From Raffaelea ambrosiae (taxonomy: Eukaryota > Ascomycota > Sordariomycetes > Ophiostomatales > Ophiostomataceae), in contig PCDI01000007.1 of assembly GCA_002778195.1 (NCBI GenBank), forward strand, positions 729,127-793,126: a stretch of 64,000 nt of DNA. The letters run 5' to 3'. The translations under genes and the position numbers were made by a program. This document shows, in pieces, positions 36,536 through 47,809 of the stretch (its first letter is position 1; every line of letters begins with the position of its first letter). The notes beneath the pieces are model-generated. The model was not told where the DNA came from and did no database searches. It saw nothing but the letters and a program-made list of their open reading frames with translations.

Positions 36536-37618
36536 TTAGTCAGAGTCAACGTCCGGCTCAGCTGTTAGGACGTCGAAGTCCTGGGCGTTGACCCAGCCTC
36601 CGGCAGCAAAGACCACATCGGCACCCTCGTTCATACCAATAGGATGATGGGCAGTGCTAGAGCCCACAGTAGTGGCCAGTGTGCTTGAAGGCGACTTCCT
36701 AGTAGCGCTGCCAATGCTGCTCATGTAGAGCGAGGTGGGTTCGTCGTGGTGCAACGACAACACGATGGATGTGTTGGTGTATTGGCTGACGGGCCGGCTC
36801 TCCTTGCTGCTGGTAGAGGAGCGCTTCTTTTTCTTGTGGCTTGACACCTTTCCGTGCACCGCGCGTGGCTTCATATAAGACGGCGTCGAGTCACGGACCC
36901 AGCCCTCCATGTCATCCGGTGCCGCATGGAAGGATGTACGCAGAAGGTTGTCTGCCGTGAAGCGGCCATCATGGAGACCAGCCAACCCGTGCCCGCCATG
37001 AGAGACTTGCGACACGTAGGCGGCGTGGGCGACACTGCGGGCAGCACGAACAGTGGCTTCACCGGCATCGCCTGAGGGATACTCAGGGACGGTGGCGGCG
37101 ATGGTGGCGGCCGTGCTGTAGTCAACAGGGGGGACACCGTCGCTGAGGTGCATGCTGCTATGGCTGCAGGCATCTTCTTCCAGCGGCGGCAGGCCCTCGT
37201 TTCTGCGGGCCGGCATGGCCCAGAAACTGGCACCTGTAGCCGCAACAGTTTCGGTGGCGTTTTGGGCAGGAGACGCATATACGTCGTGATGCACAGAGAC
37301 CCACGGCTCGGAGGACACAGAGTGGTCAGTCTCAGGCCCAGAAGCGAAGGTCTGGTCTTGGCCATGCAGTTGCTGCACGATGGCACTGCCAGTCCTGTAC
37401 ATCGGGGCCGTCGACGACTTGACCGACGACGATGTAGATGTCATCGCTGAGGACATCGTGGGGCGCATCCCAATATCAGATGCGTCTTGAGCCTGTTGGC
37501 TGGATGATTCGTTCTGGTCGTTGTAATGGGGGCGGCGGTCACGAGAATAGTTGGTGGCGGCCGTTCTAGCGTTGGAAGAAAAGGAAGGAAGGGGTTGGGT
37601 TGGGAAGTTTGGGTTCAT
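36536..37618 (-). CDS. Hypothetical protein, low-complexity
   Basis: A single open frame of 360 aa beginning MNPNFPTQPLPSF and ending VDSD. It is Ser/Thr/His-rich and has no recognisable domain. A basic patch KVSSHKKKKRSS could act as a nuclear localisation signal. Moderately ordered stretches are WVNAQDFDVL near the end and ADNLLRTSFHAAPDDMEGWV in the middle. It is accepted as coding because the frame is long, the third-position pattern resembles the neighbours and a clear ATG is present. No homologue was recognised, and introns further upstream cannot be excluded. It sits at the edge of the gene-poor island. Confidence 0.55.
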   Translation of the reverse strand: MNPNFPTQPLPSFSSNARTAATNYSRDRRPHYNDQNESSSQQAQDASDIGMRPTMSSAMTSTSSSVKSSTAPMYRTGSAIVQQLHGQDQTFASGPETDHSVSSEPWVSVHHDVYASPAQNATETVAATGASFWAMPARRNEGLPPLEEDACSHSSMHLSDGVPPVDYSTAATIAATVPEYPSGDAGEATVRAARSVAHAAYVSQVSHGGHGLAGLHDGRFTADNLLRTSFHAAPDDMEGWVRDSTPSYMKPRAVHGKVSSHKKKKRSSTSSKESRPVSQYTNTSIVLSLHHDEPTSLYMSSIGSATRKSPSSTLATTVGSSTAHHPIGMNEGADVVFAAGGWVNAQDFDVLTAEPDVDSD

Positions 37619-40600
37619 GGTTGGGAGGATGGGCGGGGGGGGAGTCTGTTATATAGAAAATACTGTAAGCGGAAGGGAGCAAACGCACAAAGCAGTACTC
37701 GTAAGTGACGGTGGATAGGAGCAAGGGTAGAGAGAGAGATACGGGGTAAGCACATCTCAGTTCTTCAGTTCTCAGTTCTTCAGTGAAGGTAGTGGTGTTG
37801 ACTTGGGGGAGGGGGGGGGCTTCTGTGAAGGAGCGGGTAGCCAAGGAGGTCTACTCGTAGGTTGTGAGTTGCAGAACATATCGTTCCTTTAGGGGGGGGG
37901 GGACGAAAGGAGCGAGCGAGTGTGACAGGAGACAACAAAAACCCACCAAAATAATAGCCAAAAATTAAGAAGAAGATCTGGGCCGGATGTGAGAGACCCA
38001 GGTTGTTTGGGGTTTTTTTGGGGGGACTTGTGTTTTCTCTTATTTCTTGTCCAATAATAAAAAGCAAGGTGGAAAGAAAAGGCAGAAAGCCGTACCTGAA
38101 CGCCAGCTGATCTGCCAGATGCAGAGCTGTACATCCAATATCGGGGATTTGAACGAAGCAAAAAGTCGAAAGCGGGAGATGCAATAGTAGAGCAAGTACA
38201 AAGTAACTGCCGCCAAGTTGCGAACAATGCGCCTTTGTGAAGGCAAAGAAGGCAACGAAACGTGTAGCGGGAATCGAATGGAGCGTAAAGTAGCCCACCT
38301 TGGGATTGGTGCCAGCAGCAAGCGAGACGGGGCAAATCAACCAAGAAAAGATGAAAAAAGGGAGGGGAAGGAATGTCAAACAGACTACCAGGCAGCTGAA
38401 GAGCGGAGCTGTGCTCCAGCAAAGCAAAGTTGCGGTACTGAGACAAATGTTGGAGACAATACGACAGTGAAGAAGCAGAAAAGAAGAAAACCTTTCTTTC
38501 CTGAGAAGGCGAAATGATGTCTGTGTAGGTTGTGAGCTTTGTTGTAAAAAATTGGTCCGGAGAGAGAGCGGAAGAGAAACCGTAAAGGAAAAAAGGGACC
38601 CATTTAATTCCACACCATGGACAGTTGAGGGAGACAGTCGGACAGGTGCGGTGTTCCAGGATTGGTTGTCCCAACTTCTGGCGTGGACTGTCCATAGCCA
38701 ATGAATTGGTCCGCCTCGATTTTGGGGAGCGTGCGCGAGCTCAAGCAAACCGCCGTCGACGAATCGCACCACGAGCTGACCGACAGATTGGTCGGACACC
38801 ATAGCGTGCTTGCAAAGCCATCCTGTAACTTTGTGGTGAACGCCGCGTGTGCATGTCTCTTTTCTTTCTCAAAGGCCCTTTTGATTCACCTGCTCTTCCA
38901 ATCCAGCCAGTACCTACCCAGCTGGCCGAACAGCAGCGGCGGGTATTCTTGCCCAATTGGGAGGTCTGGAGACGGCGGCGGACAATCACAGCAGAGGAAG
39001 GAGCAATGGGCATCTGGGTTTTAAGGAGATAGAGCACGACCGAACCCATCGGCAGGCCGTGGGCCTGGTCCTTACGAATGTTGAAGTTCGGATACCCCCC
39101 TCACACCCACTCGCTTTTTTTTTTGCCCTTCGTGCCTGCTGGTCTTTCTCCCGCTGTCAGTGGGATATCGCTCCCTTGCATGTAGTTACCTTCTCTATTA
39201 ACTGGCTACCCAAAAGCCACATCCTCGTCTAGCCTCGTGTCCCCACTTATTTCGATTCTGGCATGACCCAAGTATGCAGTGCCCAGCATGTTCAAGAGTC
39301 AAGTCATCCTGGCTTGGGTCACCGTTGCTGGCCAGAGTGCCTTTCTGGTTTTGCTGGCGCCTGTGTTTTTATTTTTTATTTTTTATTTTTTATTTTTTAT
39401 TTTTTATTTTTTTTGGGGGGGGGGGGGGGTGGTAGTTTGGCTGCTTCTGTGTCTCTCTTCGTCCTCCATTCTTACTTGCACCCTCCTTCCTCACCCCCCC
39501 TTTTCAGATAGATGTGCTTGCATAACACTTACACGCCCCTCCCACCGGACGGCGAGGTGGGGCTTTCCTTACTTGTGTTGTTCTTTTCGTTCGTCCACAT
39601 GGTTAATTCCCAGGCAGGTAACTATGTCGCAATTTCGGATTGAGCACAGACTAAGCCTCGTTCGCGCCTTGAGGTACCAGGCAGAAATCAAGCGCCTCTG
39701 GAGTGGAGGCCTGTGGCGCACCTTGGTCGTTGAGCAGGGGCCACAGAACACGGAAAGAAAACAAAAAGAACAAGAAGAAGCAGGGAGCCGAGAGCAGGGG
39801 GGCGCCGTCAGGCTCCAATGACCACCCTGGATCCCGCATAACACCAACTACAACATTCTGTAAGAATTATGGAAATGGGCCTCCCGAGAGCCCGAGACCT
39901 AGTTAGTTGGTCCATTTTAGCTGAAAGGACCTCTCGGCAAACTCTGTAATGTGGGTTTGCCTAGTGCTGTGGCCGGCTGGGCTTACTACTATGTAACTAT
40001 GTACGAGTAGTGACGGTAATATCCAAAGTACCCAGATATCTGAGTATGCCAGTACACGCCCGGACAGCTGGAAAAGCAGTGTGTGTATGACATGTCTTTC
40101 TTACTAGGGCGACACTCTTGTTACAAGACTGAGGTCACAAGAACAGCTACCTCCTGCACCTGGTATTAGCGGATCTCTCTGCGATGGCCGACAGGGGTAA
40201 CGGGTCACGCGAATGGGATGGTGGTTTTCTTCATGGTTCTTCGGCCTGCGCAGACCTGACAAGATAGCAAAGAGACACACTTGTATAGCGGATTTAAATA
40301 TTGAAAAAAAAAAGAAAAAAAAACATCGCTGTTGATAAAGATCGGTAAGAGCGTAACCAGGCTTCGGCGGTAGAAACCAAATTGCAGGAGTTGACCAGGG
40401 TCATGCGAAGAAAGGAAGATGTGGATGTCGGCAAGGTCTCATAGGAGACGCTAGCAAAAGTACATGCACCCCCCAATTGTGTGTGTGGTGTGGTTGCGAT
40501 GGCTATTTTTTTTCTCTCACTCTGTTCTCACGAATCCGAGAAAGCAAAAGAGAAATTTCTTCCTCGTCATCTCGTCCTGAGTAGCATTCTCCCCACAGTT

Positions 40601-41648
40601 TCTTATCTTAAGTGCACACCGCTACGCAAACATATCCAGGAACATGTGGATGTGTATCTAAGCCAACCGTGGTCTTGGCCCATTTGCCCATCCCTCAGGC
40701 GGCTTCGCCACCTCGTGCATACTGGTCCTGATGTCTATGGGCAGTCTTGTGTCCGAAAGTGGGAATTGGAGACATGCCTGGGTTGTGAGGTCTTGGGAGA
40801 ATGCCTGTTTGAGAGAGCTGTTTAGACAAGATCGTTTCGCATAGCCCCGTTCTTGCACCAGCACATAAGACACATACTGTAACTAGTTAGTTAGTAGTTA
40901 CGTCTATTATATCCTCAGGCGAAATGTGGCGAGAGTATCGACCTGAGGTGCCTGGGGGCTCCAACGGTTTTTTTTTTTGGCATTATTTACGGTATACCTA
41001 CAGTAGCTACACACCGTGTGCAATGAGTGCAATGAGCCAAATTATAGCGGTCTACCCACTAGTTAATAACTATAACGTCCCGTAAACTAGTCAAAAACAT
41101 CACCCCCAGGCGTATCACACGCTGGGTATCCGGAACAGCGGCTACCTTCTAGCTACAAGATGTCTCATACGGCGAGCTGCCAGCACGCCCGACACCCTTT
41201 CAAAGCATGTGTAGAACTGTTTTCCATTCTCACATCTTGCAAAAGGTGCATTTGTTAATTCGTCTTTATGTCTTTTGCCCCCCTCCCACCCTTAATACTC
41301 ATTTATGTACGAGTATCGTATGTATCTTAGGCGCACCGAACGGCGCACACCCTCTTTGTACCGGATTTTGGCCGCCGTTAGGCTCTCCCCGGACCCCTGC
41401 CCTTAAGCCCGAATTGGAATAGATGCATGAGAAGATGGGCCCACCTTCAGCTTGTATGGCCAACAAGTCTACGGTGTACACTGTAAGTTTGCGTGTAGCA
41501 CTCCTCGTCCCACGCACTCCCTGGGGGGTTGTTTTTGTTTCTTTCTGTACGCAGCATGCATAGTATTACGTTAGGGGGGAGGGGGGGTGGAGGCTGTTTT
41601 TTTTTTTTTTTTTTTTTTTTACGCCCACCCTGTCTTTCTCTCGTGCCC
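37619..41648. other. Gene-poor stretch with homopolymers and simple repeats
   Basis: 4 kb without a supported gene. It holds G-runs at 37810 and 37894-37903, a TTTTTTATT-type tract joined to a 15-G run at 39365-39429, and CTAGTTAGTTAGTAGTTAC-like strings at 40883-40902 and 41058-41072. Small ORFs such as 40481-40825 show no conserved features. Base composition drifts toward AT after 39.8 kb. Confidence 0.45.
39365..39429 (+). repeat. T-rich (TTTTTTA)n tract abutting a G15 run
   Basis: About seven TTTTTTAT-type units run directly into a T-run and then fifteen G. The length is likely unreliable in the assembly. Confidence 0.8.
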
Positions 41649-41663
41649 TTCCATGCGCACCTC

Positions 41664-42301
41664 GAGGCTCGGCCTCAACAACGTCTCAATGGGTTTTCAT
41701 CCAACTTCACCAGCTCCTTGCGGAGCACCCAATAACGGTGAAGTGGTGCCCAAGACACGAAGGTATCCCGGGGAATGAGCGGGCCAATGAGATGGCTAAG
41801 CACAGCGCAATGCATGGGGATCCAGACCCAGAGGCATACGCTACACCCAGCCTTTGCGGAGTACGATCGTTAACAACGAGTCAAGTGCGCGCCAGCGCGC
41901 GCGAGTGGTGGGAGCGAGAGACAACAAGGCTATCGAGCTTATACAAGAGGTGGTTTTTCTCGTACGCGTTTAAGCCACCTGCTGAGCTCGCTCTTCCTCG
42001 CACGCACCTCCACGCACTGCTCGCTACTAGGACAGGGCACGGCGACTACACTTGGTATTATAAACGGTTCCACCCACAAGCACAAGTTGAGTCGCGTTGC
42101 TAGTGTGGCGAAGACATCACATCGAAGCACTTAGTTTACTGCCGCGTCTACCGTCACCGGTGGAATAAACACGCGCTTAGAATGGGCTAAACACGCATAC
42201 CAGAGGGCACACCTGCCCGCTGGAGTTTTCTCATAGACTTAATCGCTCACCCGATGATCTTTTCTTTGTTTCTATCTACCGTCATACACTCCTTAGGGTA
42301 A
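41664..42301 (+). pseudogene. LINE reverse transcriptase C-terminal remnant (RNase H and zinc knuckle)
   Basis: The coding remnant of the LINE copy, in the frame of 42101. It starts inside RNase H and runs to a natural-looking TAA at 42299-42301. Internal stops are TAG 42101-42103, just before the CG of the knuckle, and TAA 42188-42190. The reverse transcriptase and endonuclease domains are absent. Confidence 0.8.
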
Positions 42302-42546
42302 CTGACGGCACGAGGCTTAAGGCCTCTTGCTCAGACGAACTTTTAACAACAGGATGTTTAAGGAGATATATACGGTGGGACACAGGGTCAGACGGAGGAC
42401 TCGCATGCCCACACGCGACGCCCACACAGAGGGCAGTAGATCAGGTCTTGCCGGGACTAGCCCGCTGACAGTAGTTAGGCCCCAGCACGTCACATGCGCC
42501 CAGCTGCGCGATACACGGCACCGCAAGCGGTGCCAGTGACGTTAAA

Positions 42547-42563
42547 ATTAATTCATTCATTCA
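42547..42563 (+). repeat. ATTC tandem tail at LINE 3' end
   Basis: Three to four ATTC units after TTAAAATTA lie directly before the second target-site copy. This is consistent with the short repeat tails of some non-LTR elements. Confidence 0.7.
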
Positions 42564-42835
42564 TTCCATGCGCACCTATCCCTTGACTTTTTCATTGTTT
42601 GCACGGTCTGCTACAGACGATCGAGGCTAGGATCTCGCAATCCTGGTCAAGCTGAGCCGAACACAAGCAAATAAAAGAAGAAAACGGCAAGGGCGGGCAG
42701 GGGACTTGTGAGTATCCAGACTTGCCGAAGCCAAACCCAGAAGATATCAGAACCTCATCTAAATCACCGAGATTGTTGCACTAGCACGTCTCGACGCGCT
42801 GAGGTTTCGGTTCTTGTGTGCGTACTCGTACGTGG

Positions 42836-42868
42836 CGTGTGTGCGTGTGCGTGTGCGTGTGCGTGTGC
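42836..42868 (+). repeat. GTGTGC microsatellite
   Basis: About five tandem GTGTGC hexamers. Confidence 0.9.
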
Positions 42869-42994
42869 ATGTTTGCTTTTGCCTCTCCGGTTGTCGATGA
42901 ATGCTTGTCCCGCCACGTCGATTAAGCCGTTGAAGTGACATACTCGTACGGACCTCGAACACCCAACCCAAAGGAGCGGGATTTAAAAAGTAGT

Positions 42995-43070
42995 TAAACA
43001 CTAATGGCAAAGGCAAAGGACGTCCAAACTACAAAGAGGGTCCAAATTTTTGGACCCTTTGTAGTGTTTA
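42995..43070. repeat. Inverted repeat (hairpin-forming)
   Basis: The inner arms are 43028-43046 (ACTACAAAGAGGGTCCAAA) and 43049-43065 (TTTGGACCCTTTGTAGT). They are complementary apart from a 2-base insertion in the left arm. The outer TAAACACTA at 42995-43003 is the exact reverse complement of TAGTGTTTA at 43062-43070, so part of the right arm matches two left segments. It could be a small terminal-repeat relic or a transcript hairpin. Confidence 0.75.
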
Positions 43071-44160
43071 TTTTTCAACACCCCCCTCTCCCCTGGACTG
43101 CAACCCCCCAAAAAGAGCCCGAACAGACGTTGTGTTTCGACACAGGACTGAGCTAGTTCTAATGAACTTGGGATACCAGTAACTACATGAAAACAGAATA
43201 CCATGGTTTACGCTTCTTAACCATGACACAACAGGCACAGCGAGTGCTCGATCCAAAAAAAGCAAAGTAAAAAAAAAAAGAGACCATTTGCCATGAAACA
43301 ATGGCATTTTTCCGTCAATAGAAATGGGGGTTTTTTTTTACAAGGAAAATGGCCCTTTACCGAAAGAACCATAAAATACTATGTAAAGACACACACACAA
43401 CGAGTGTAATAGAGGCCGACAGACAAATATGAAATTATTATTCGGCCGAATTCAAGCCCCCTGCCGCCGAGATACTTTCGGGCTGAGAAACGCCCAGGCG
43501 GAGGTATGGCCTGCTGAGAGGGTCCTGGCAGAAAGATCCAAGTACGGGAAGGAAAGCCCAGAACACTGCGTGTAATATTTTTGTCCAAGCACAGCAATTA
43601 TGCCAAGACTTTGCGAAGGAAATTAGACACCCTGCGATGTGTGTGTCGGACACACACAAATCCTCCAAACAAGACAGGAAACCTGCAATTGTACATACAG
43701 TATGGCAGCTACCACGCACGCACGCCCACACACATACCGAGAAGTCGATCCATTCCAGCGACAGGAGCCGTCAGGATCGCGCTTGTTCGGTGTCGATCGG
43801 GGCACCATTGCCTGGAGAGTCGCTTTTAGTCGCCTCCCGTTGCGTGCCTGTCTCTCTCTCTCTTTTTTTTTTCTTCTTTTTTTTTTCTCCAAAACTTCTG
43901 CGTGTGGCCGCACGAACGACCTGGCAGCCTGTGGATCCAGGCTACCATCGAGGTAAGACATGCAGCTCTCCAGCGAAGGGGTTTGCAGGTTGTGCAGGCG
44001 GGTGTAATCGTGTGGGGCCTCGGTAATAATGAAGTTGTGTTTAGGCAGGCAACCAGCAGGGAAGAGCCGTAGACAGGGAGCCATAGACAGGGAAGAGCAG
44101 CAGACCAGGAAAGAACTGCACATGTGTGGACAAGAGAATGCAGAACTGCTCAGTCGTTTT

Positions 44161-44215
44161 NNNNNNNNNNNNNNNNNNNNNNNNNNNNNNNNNNNNNNNN
44201 NNNNNNNNNNNNNNN
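44161..44215. other. Assembly gap (55 N)
   Basis: A run of 55 undetermined bases, so true spacing and content are unknown here. Single undetermined bases also occur at 29830 and 59571. Confidence 1.
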
Positions 44216-44422
44216 CCGCCAAAACCCCACACTGGGCCCAACGTGCATTATGTTCACCCCCCTCCTTTCTACGGTGTAGAAGTCTTTTTTCCTCATCCGA
44301 CTGTCTTCATATGTAGGGTACTAACTACATAGTAGTTAGTAGTTACCTTACATAGTAAATATGTGTCTTGATTTTCTTCGCCTCCTAACTACTGCCACTC
44401 CCGTGAACAAAGGCAAATAATC

Positions 44423-45750
44423 AATCAACGGCTGGCCACCCCCTGGCTTGGCTTCCTCTGTGCTTGCCTTGCCGAGAAGAACTGAGACATGCGACGACGC
44501 TGCTGCTGGTGCCGCTGCGAACGCTGCCGCTGGCAGTCCCCTCGAGGCCAGGCCTGTGCTTTTCGGTCGTCGAGCTGTACGAGTAGTAACCAGTAACACA
44601 GCCATGTTGTCCGGAGTTGCCTGCGATGTATCTTACGAGTAGTGCGTCGTAGGTTTGTGGACCTGGCCAAACAAAGCCGAGCCCAGCTTCGCGCAGGGTC
44701 CAGTCGGCGGCACGCATGATCTTGCGGCTTCCATAATGCCACTACCACCATCACCACCACCACTAGCGACGACAGGCGGCGAGCAGTACCGCCCCGTCCA
44801 GCTGAAGTAGTCGGCCGAGCGCGCCAGCCAGATGCTTGTGGGCCTGTGTGTCAGAGTGCTCGTGTGTACACAGCAAGATGAGCTAGAGTGGTGGTAGTGG
44901 TGGTGGTTGTGTTCACAATCTGGGGTAGAAATCCGGGTCCAGTGCCGCTGCTGTGCCACTTGGGCCCCAGTGGCGGGTGGTGGGTGGTGGGTGGTGGGGG
45001 GCACAAACTACTCAACCTATATACATAGTAGTTAGTACTCGTGCCAGGGCCCCACTTGTTTTTCGAGTCAAAATACAGGACACCCTCTTTACTTGGACTA
45101 GCTTCACGGAATCGTCGTTCTTGACTAGACCGTCTGCTGCCTCCACAATGTGCAGTTCTGCGCCCGTCTCCTCGTCCGTGTACATACATAGATCGGGAAA
45201 GTGGTCGCTGAACAGGGCGCGACCCTGAGCCAGGAATCCCATCGGGGATTCATCACCGCCGCCGCTGCAGCCCACGTCCCCGCCAGGTGCTTGCTGCTGG
45301 TGGCGATAAATGACCACCTGACTAACCGAAGAACGAGCCGCAACGGTGTGAGGCAGGCACTCGTTGACGCATTCCAGCCACTGCGCGCGCCGGGGCCAAG
45401 GGGGTCGCCGGGAAAGACGCACGGCGCCCGATGCATCTGGCCGCATGACCAGAGGGCGGTCCCATCGCGCAGAAAGAGCGAGTAGGGAATGTCTATGCGC
45501 ATGTTCCAGCCGGAGCCGAAGACAAGGCAGGCCACGTCCCTCGCAGTGTATTGGCCATGGCGATGACGTTTTGTGGGAGGAGGGTCTCGTCTTTGTCTTT
45601 TTTTTTTGTCTATATTTTCCATGCAGCTGCTCCTTGTCGTGTACTTGTTCCACCACATCTGACACGCTACAACCCATACACAGCATGATAGTGCCCATTT
45701 CCAGTCCACCATGTTTGAATTGCGACTAACCAGCTGATAAGAGGCATCCC
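44423..45750 (-). pseudogene. Probable broken gene of unknown family
   Basis: Three coding-like blocks follow one another on the minus strand in different frames. The first, about 45565-45390, reads RHGQYTARDVACLVFGSG, IDIPYSLFLRDGTALWSCG and CVFPGDPLGPGAR. A shift at the GCGCGC run near 45387-45392 leads into a second block to about 45070 (QWLECVNECLPHTVAARSS, FLAQGRALFSDHFPDLC, DEETGAELHIVEAADG). A third block near 44830-44660 reads RSADYFSWTGRYCSPP and REAGLGFVWPGPQTYDALL. No family was recognised. It could be a pseudogene or an intron-containing gene with assembly errors. The nearby N gap and repeats fit decay. Confidence 0.35.
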
Positions 45751-45963
45751 GTGTTGCTGCGAATATGCATAGTAAGACACGTTTGGTGTGTGAGCCAGCA
45801 CACCGCAACACATCCAGGCACAGCAATCTGCGAAAGGGAAAAAAAAATCGGCCTCGCTTACGCAGATGGTGGTGGTGTTCCTTTTCGCCCACCCAAGACT
45901 AATTCCCACTTCCCAATTGTCCAACCCAATTTTCCAATTTGACCTGCATGTGCATTTGCGCAC

Positions 45964-47809
45964 ACCGAGGCCTGATTACACAACTGAGAGGCAAGCTATA
46001 ATATTTTTAATTCTTTTTTTGTATTGCTCTCTTCACCATCTCCTCCCCTCTTGTCTGTTTCGGATTGTCATGTGCCTGCAAAGCCGCAAAGGGGGCCGAT
46101 GTTCGTTTCATGTTTTCTCCGGCGCCGCTCGTATAAGTCCAACTTCGTATTTTTCTACACTTTTACTCTATTTTCTTCCTTTTGTTTCGTTTCGTTTCTG
46201 CTCACATGGTATTGAAACTGTTTCATCTCCATGTACCTCTCTTCCTGCTAGGCTTCAACTTTGACCTGGTGATGCGGATCTTTGAAATGGGGGAGGCGAA
46301 CTTTTCTCCACACAGCCAACATTTTCCCAACATTTTCCGCCTCGTAAGCCTTGGTTTGTCCAAACATCTTGCAATTTTTCAAAACACTCCTGCGATGTCT
46401 AGTCGGTCTAGACTCGAGGAAACCAAAGGAGGGGTGTATCTTGGTCAATTTTCTTACTTATGCGTTGATGGACCCGTGTTTTGCTAGTCCTCATCTACCT
46501 CTACGTCACTCTACGCCACTCTTAGCTGCAGCCTCTCTAAATCCCTGCTACCCGGCCCCGACTACTTGTATCTAACTAGTTAATACTCTATTTTATCTAT
46601 TTTTTTTTTCTTTCGCCCAGCCATCTGACAGCATCCACTGCACCACACACTGCACCACAACAGGCATTTCATCTCCTTGCTGACGGATTTTGTTGTTCTT
46701 GCATTACTTGTCACGCTACAGCATTACCCCTGCATGATGCAAGTTTGGCAAACACGTAATTTCAAAGGCTTTGTATCCGCATGCTTCACTGCTGTGGCAA
46801 AATCATCACCATGAACACCATGTGCTCTATTTTTTTGCGGCACCAACGGCAAACACTGGGTGGTAACTAACACATATCTCACCAGAAAGGGAAAACGGGT
46901 AGTGGATCCCACTCAATAGGCGCCTGCACCTTATCATACTTATGGTGACCTGCCCGGAGGCCGCCTCTCGAATTTAACTGGTACGGGTAAATTTGATTCT
47001 GATTGCGTTTCGAAACACGAGCCCCCCCCCCCGGGCGGGAGTAGCCCATACCCAAAAGCTGATAAACCGGTTACGCAATACGGTACTAACACAAACCCGC
47101 TTCCTCCTTTGTTGAGCCTCATGTTTCGCCCGCACATCTGTCCCAGATACCTGGAACATCTGCCACAGCTACACAGCGCCTGTCACATACAGCGCCCCAG
47201 AATCACCCGGTCTGTTGGTTGCCTTTGCGTTCCGCAACTTGATTATCTTGCCAAAAAAAATCTGCCGGTGTAACAACTTCATAGCGTACACCGTTTTGCG
47301 TATTGGAGCCCCCAAAACTAAATAATCCTTCGAAACGAAGTAATGACCACAACAGCAAAAAGAAAAAAAAAAGAAAAAAAAGGGGGGGAGGAAGGGTTTT
47401 TTTTTTTCCTTTTTTCTTTTCTTTGGCTGAGATGCTATCTTGGCCGGGGATTTTGTGCCGCTTTTGTGCCGCCGTTTAGCCTCCCCCTTCTTCAAAGGCG
47501 GCAACTCTTGAACTTTTAGGCAAAATGTGTGTGAATTTCACACATTTGGTCTAGAAGTTTTTATGGGCCTTCAGCCGCTTTTGGTAATTGAAAATCAATC
47601 AATCAAATCAATATGAAAGGCAGGAGTCGCCTGCTCCCACCGAAGCTCGTCGGCCGGAATTGGGGGCGCAGGACTCGGCAAGCGAATCCTTCTGTTCTGG
47701 TGTATGTCCTGCCTCGATGCGTACCAGTTATTTCCTCTTTGGGGGGGGGGAGAGAGGGAGAGGAAGCTAGGCCCCAGTAGCAAAAACATTAAGCCTCCCG
47801 TCGGTCCAA
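45964..47809. other. Gene-free stretch of the accessory island
   Basis: 1.8 kb with T-runs and a CTAACTAGTTAATACTC motif at 46571-46588. C- and G-runs lie near 47020-47035 and 47740-47750. No coding sequence could be supported. Confidence 0.4.

Larger units (their letters stand above)
41649..42577 (+). mobile_element. 5'-truncated LINE (non-LTR retrotransposon) copy with target-site duplication
   Basis: The insert (41663-42563) is bounded by perfect 14-bp direct repeats TTCCATGCGCACCT at 41649-41662 and 42564-42577, which I read as a target-site duplication. Inside is the end of a RT-RNase H polyprotein in one frame. It contains QLLAEHPITVKWCPRHEG and IPGNERANEMAKHSA (RNase H C-terminal motif), then KRWFFSYAF and a Cys/His knuckle (CGEDITSKHLVYC). 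The last about 260 bases are non-coding and end in an ATTC tandem tail. Two in-frame stops, TAG at 42101 and TAA at 42188, each fit a single C-to-T change in a CpA context. It is an old 5'-truncated Tad-like element, a common type in ascomycetes, and is inactive. Confidence 0.85.
42578..44160. other. Gene-free stretch with GT-rich microsatellite and inverted repeat
   Basis: It contains a (GTGTGC)n-type microsatellite at 42836-42868 and an inverted repeat at 42995-43070. A CTCTCTCT/T-run region lies near 43850-43890. No coding sequence could be supported. Confidence 0.4.

Noticed and set aside
38140..38170. Minus-strand GTTCAAATCC resembling a tRNA B-box
   Set aside because: T-stem halves do not pair, and no cloverleaf could be drawn.
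40481..40825. 114-codon ORF in the accessory island
   Set aside because: Short, no recognisable family, and AT/GC pattern unlike the real genes.
42327..42539. 70-codon ORF MLRRTFNNRMFK...
   Set aside because: It lies in the non-coding 3' part of the LINE copy. Arg/Thr-rich composition suggests chance.
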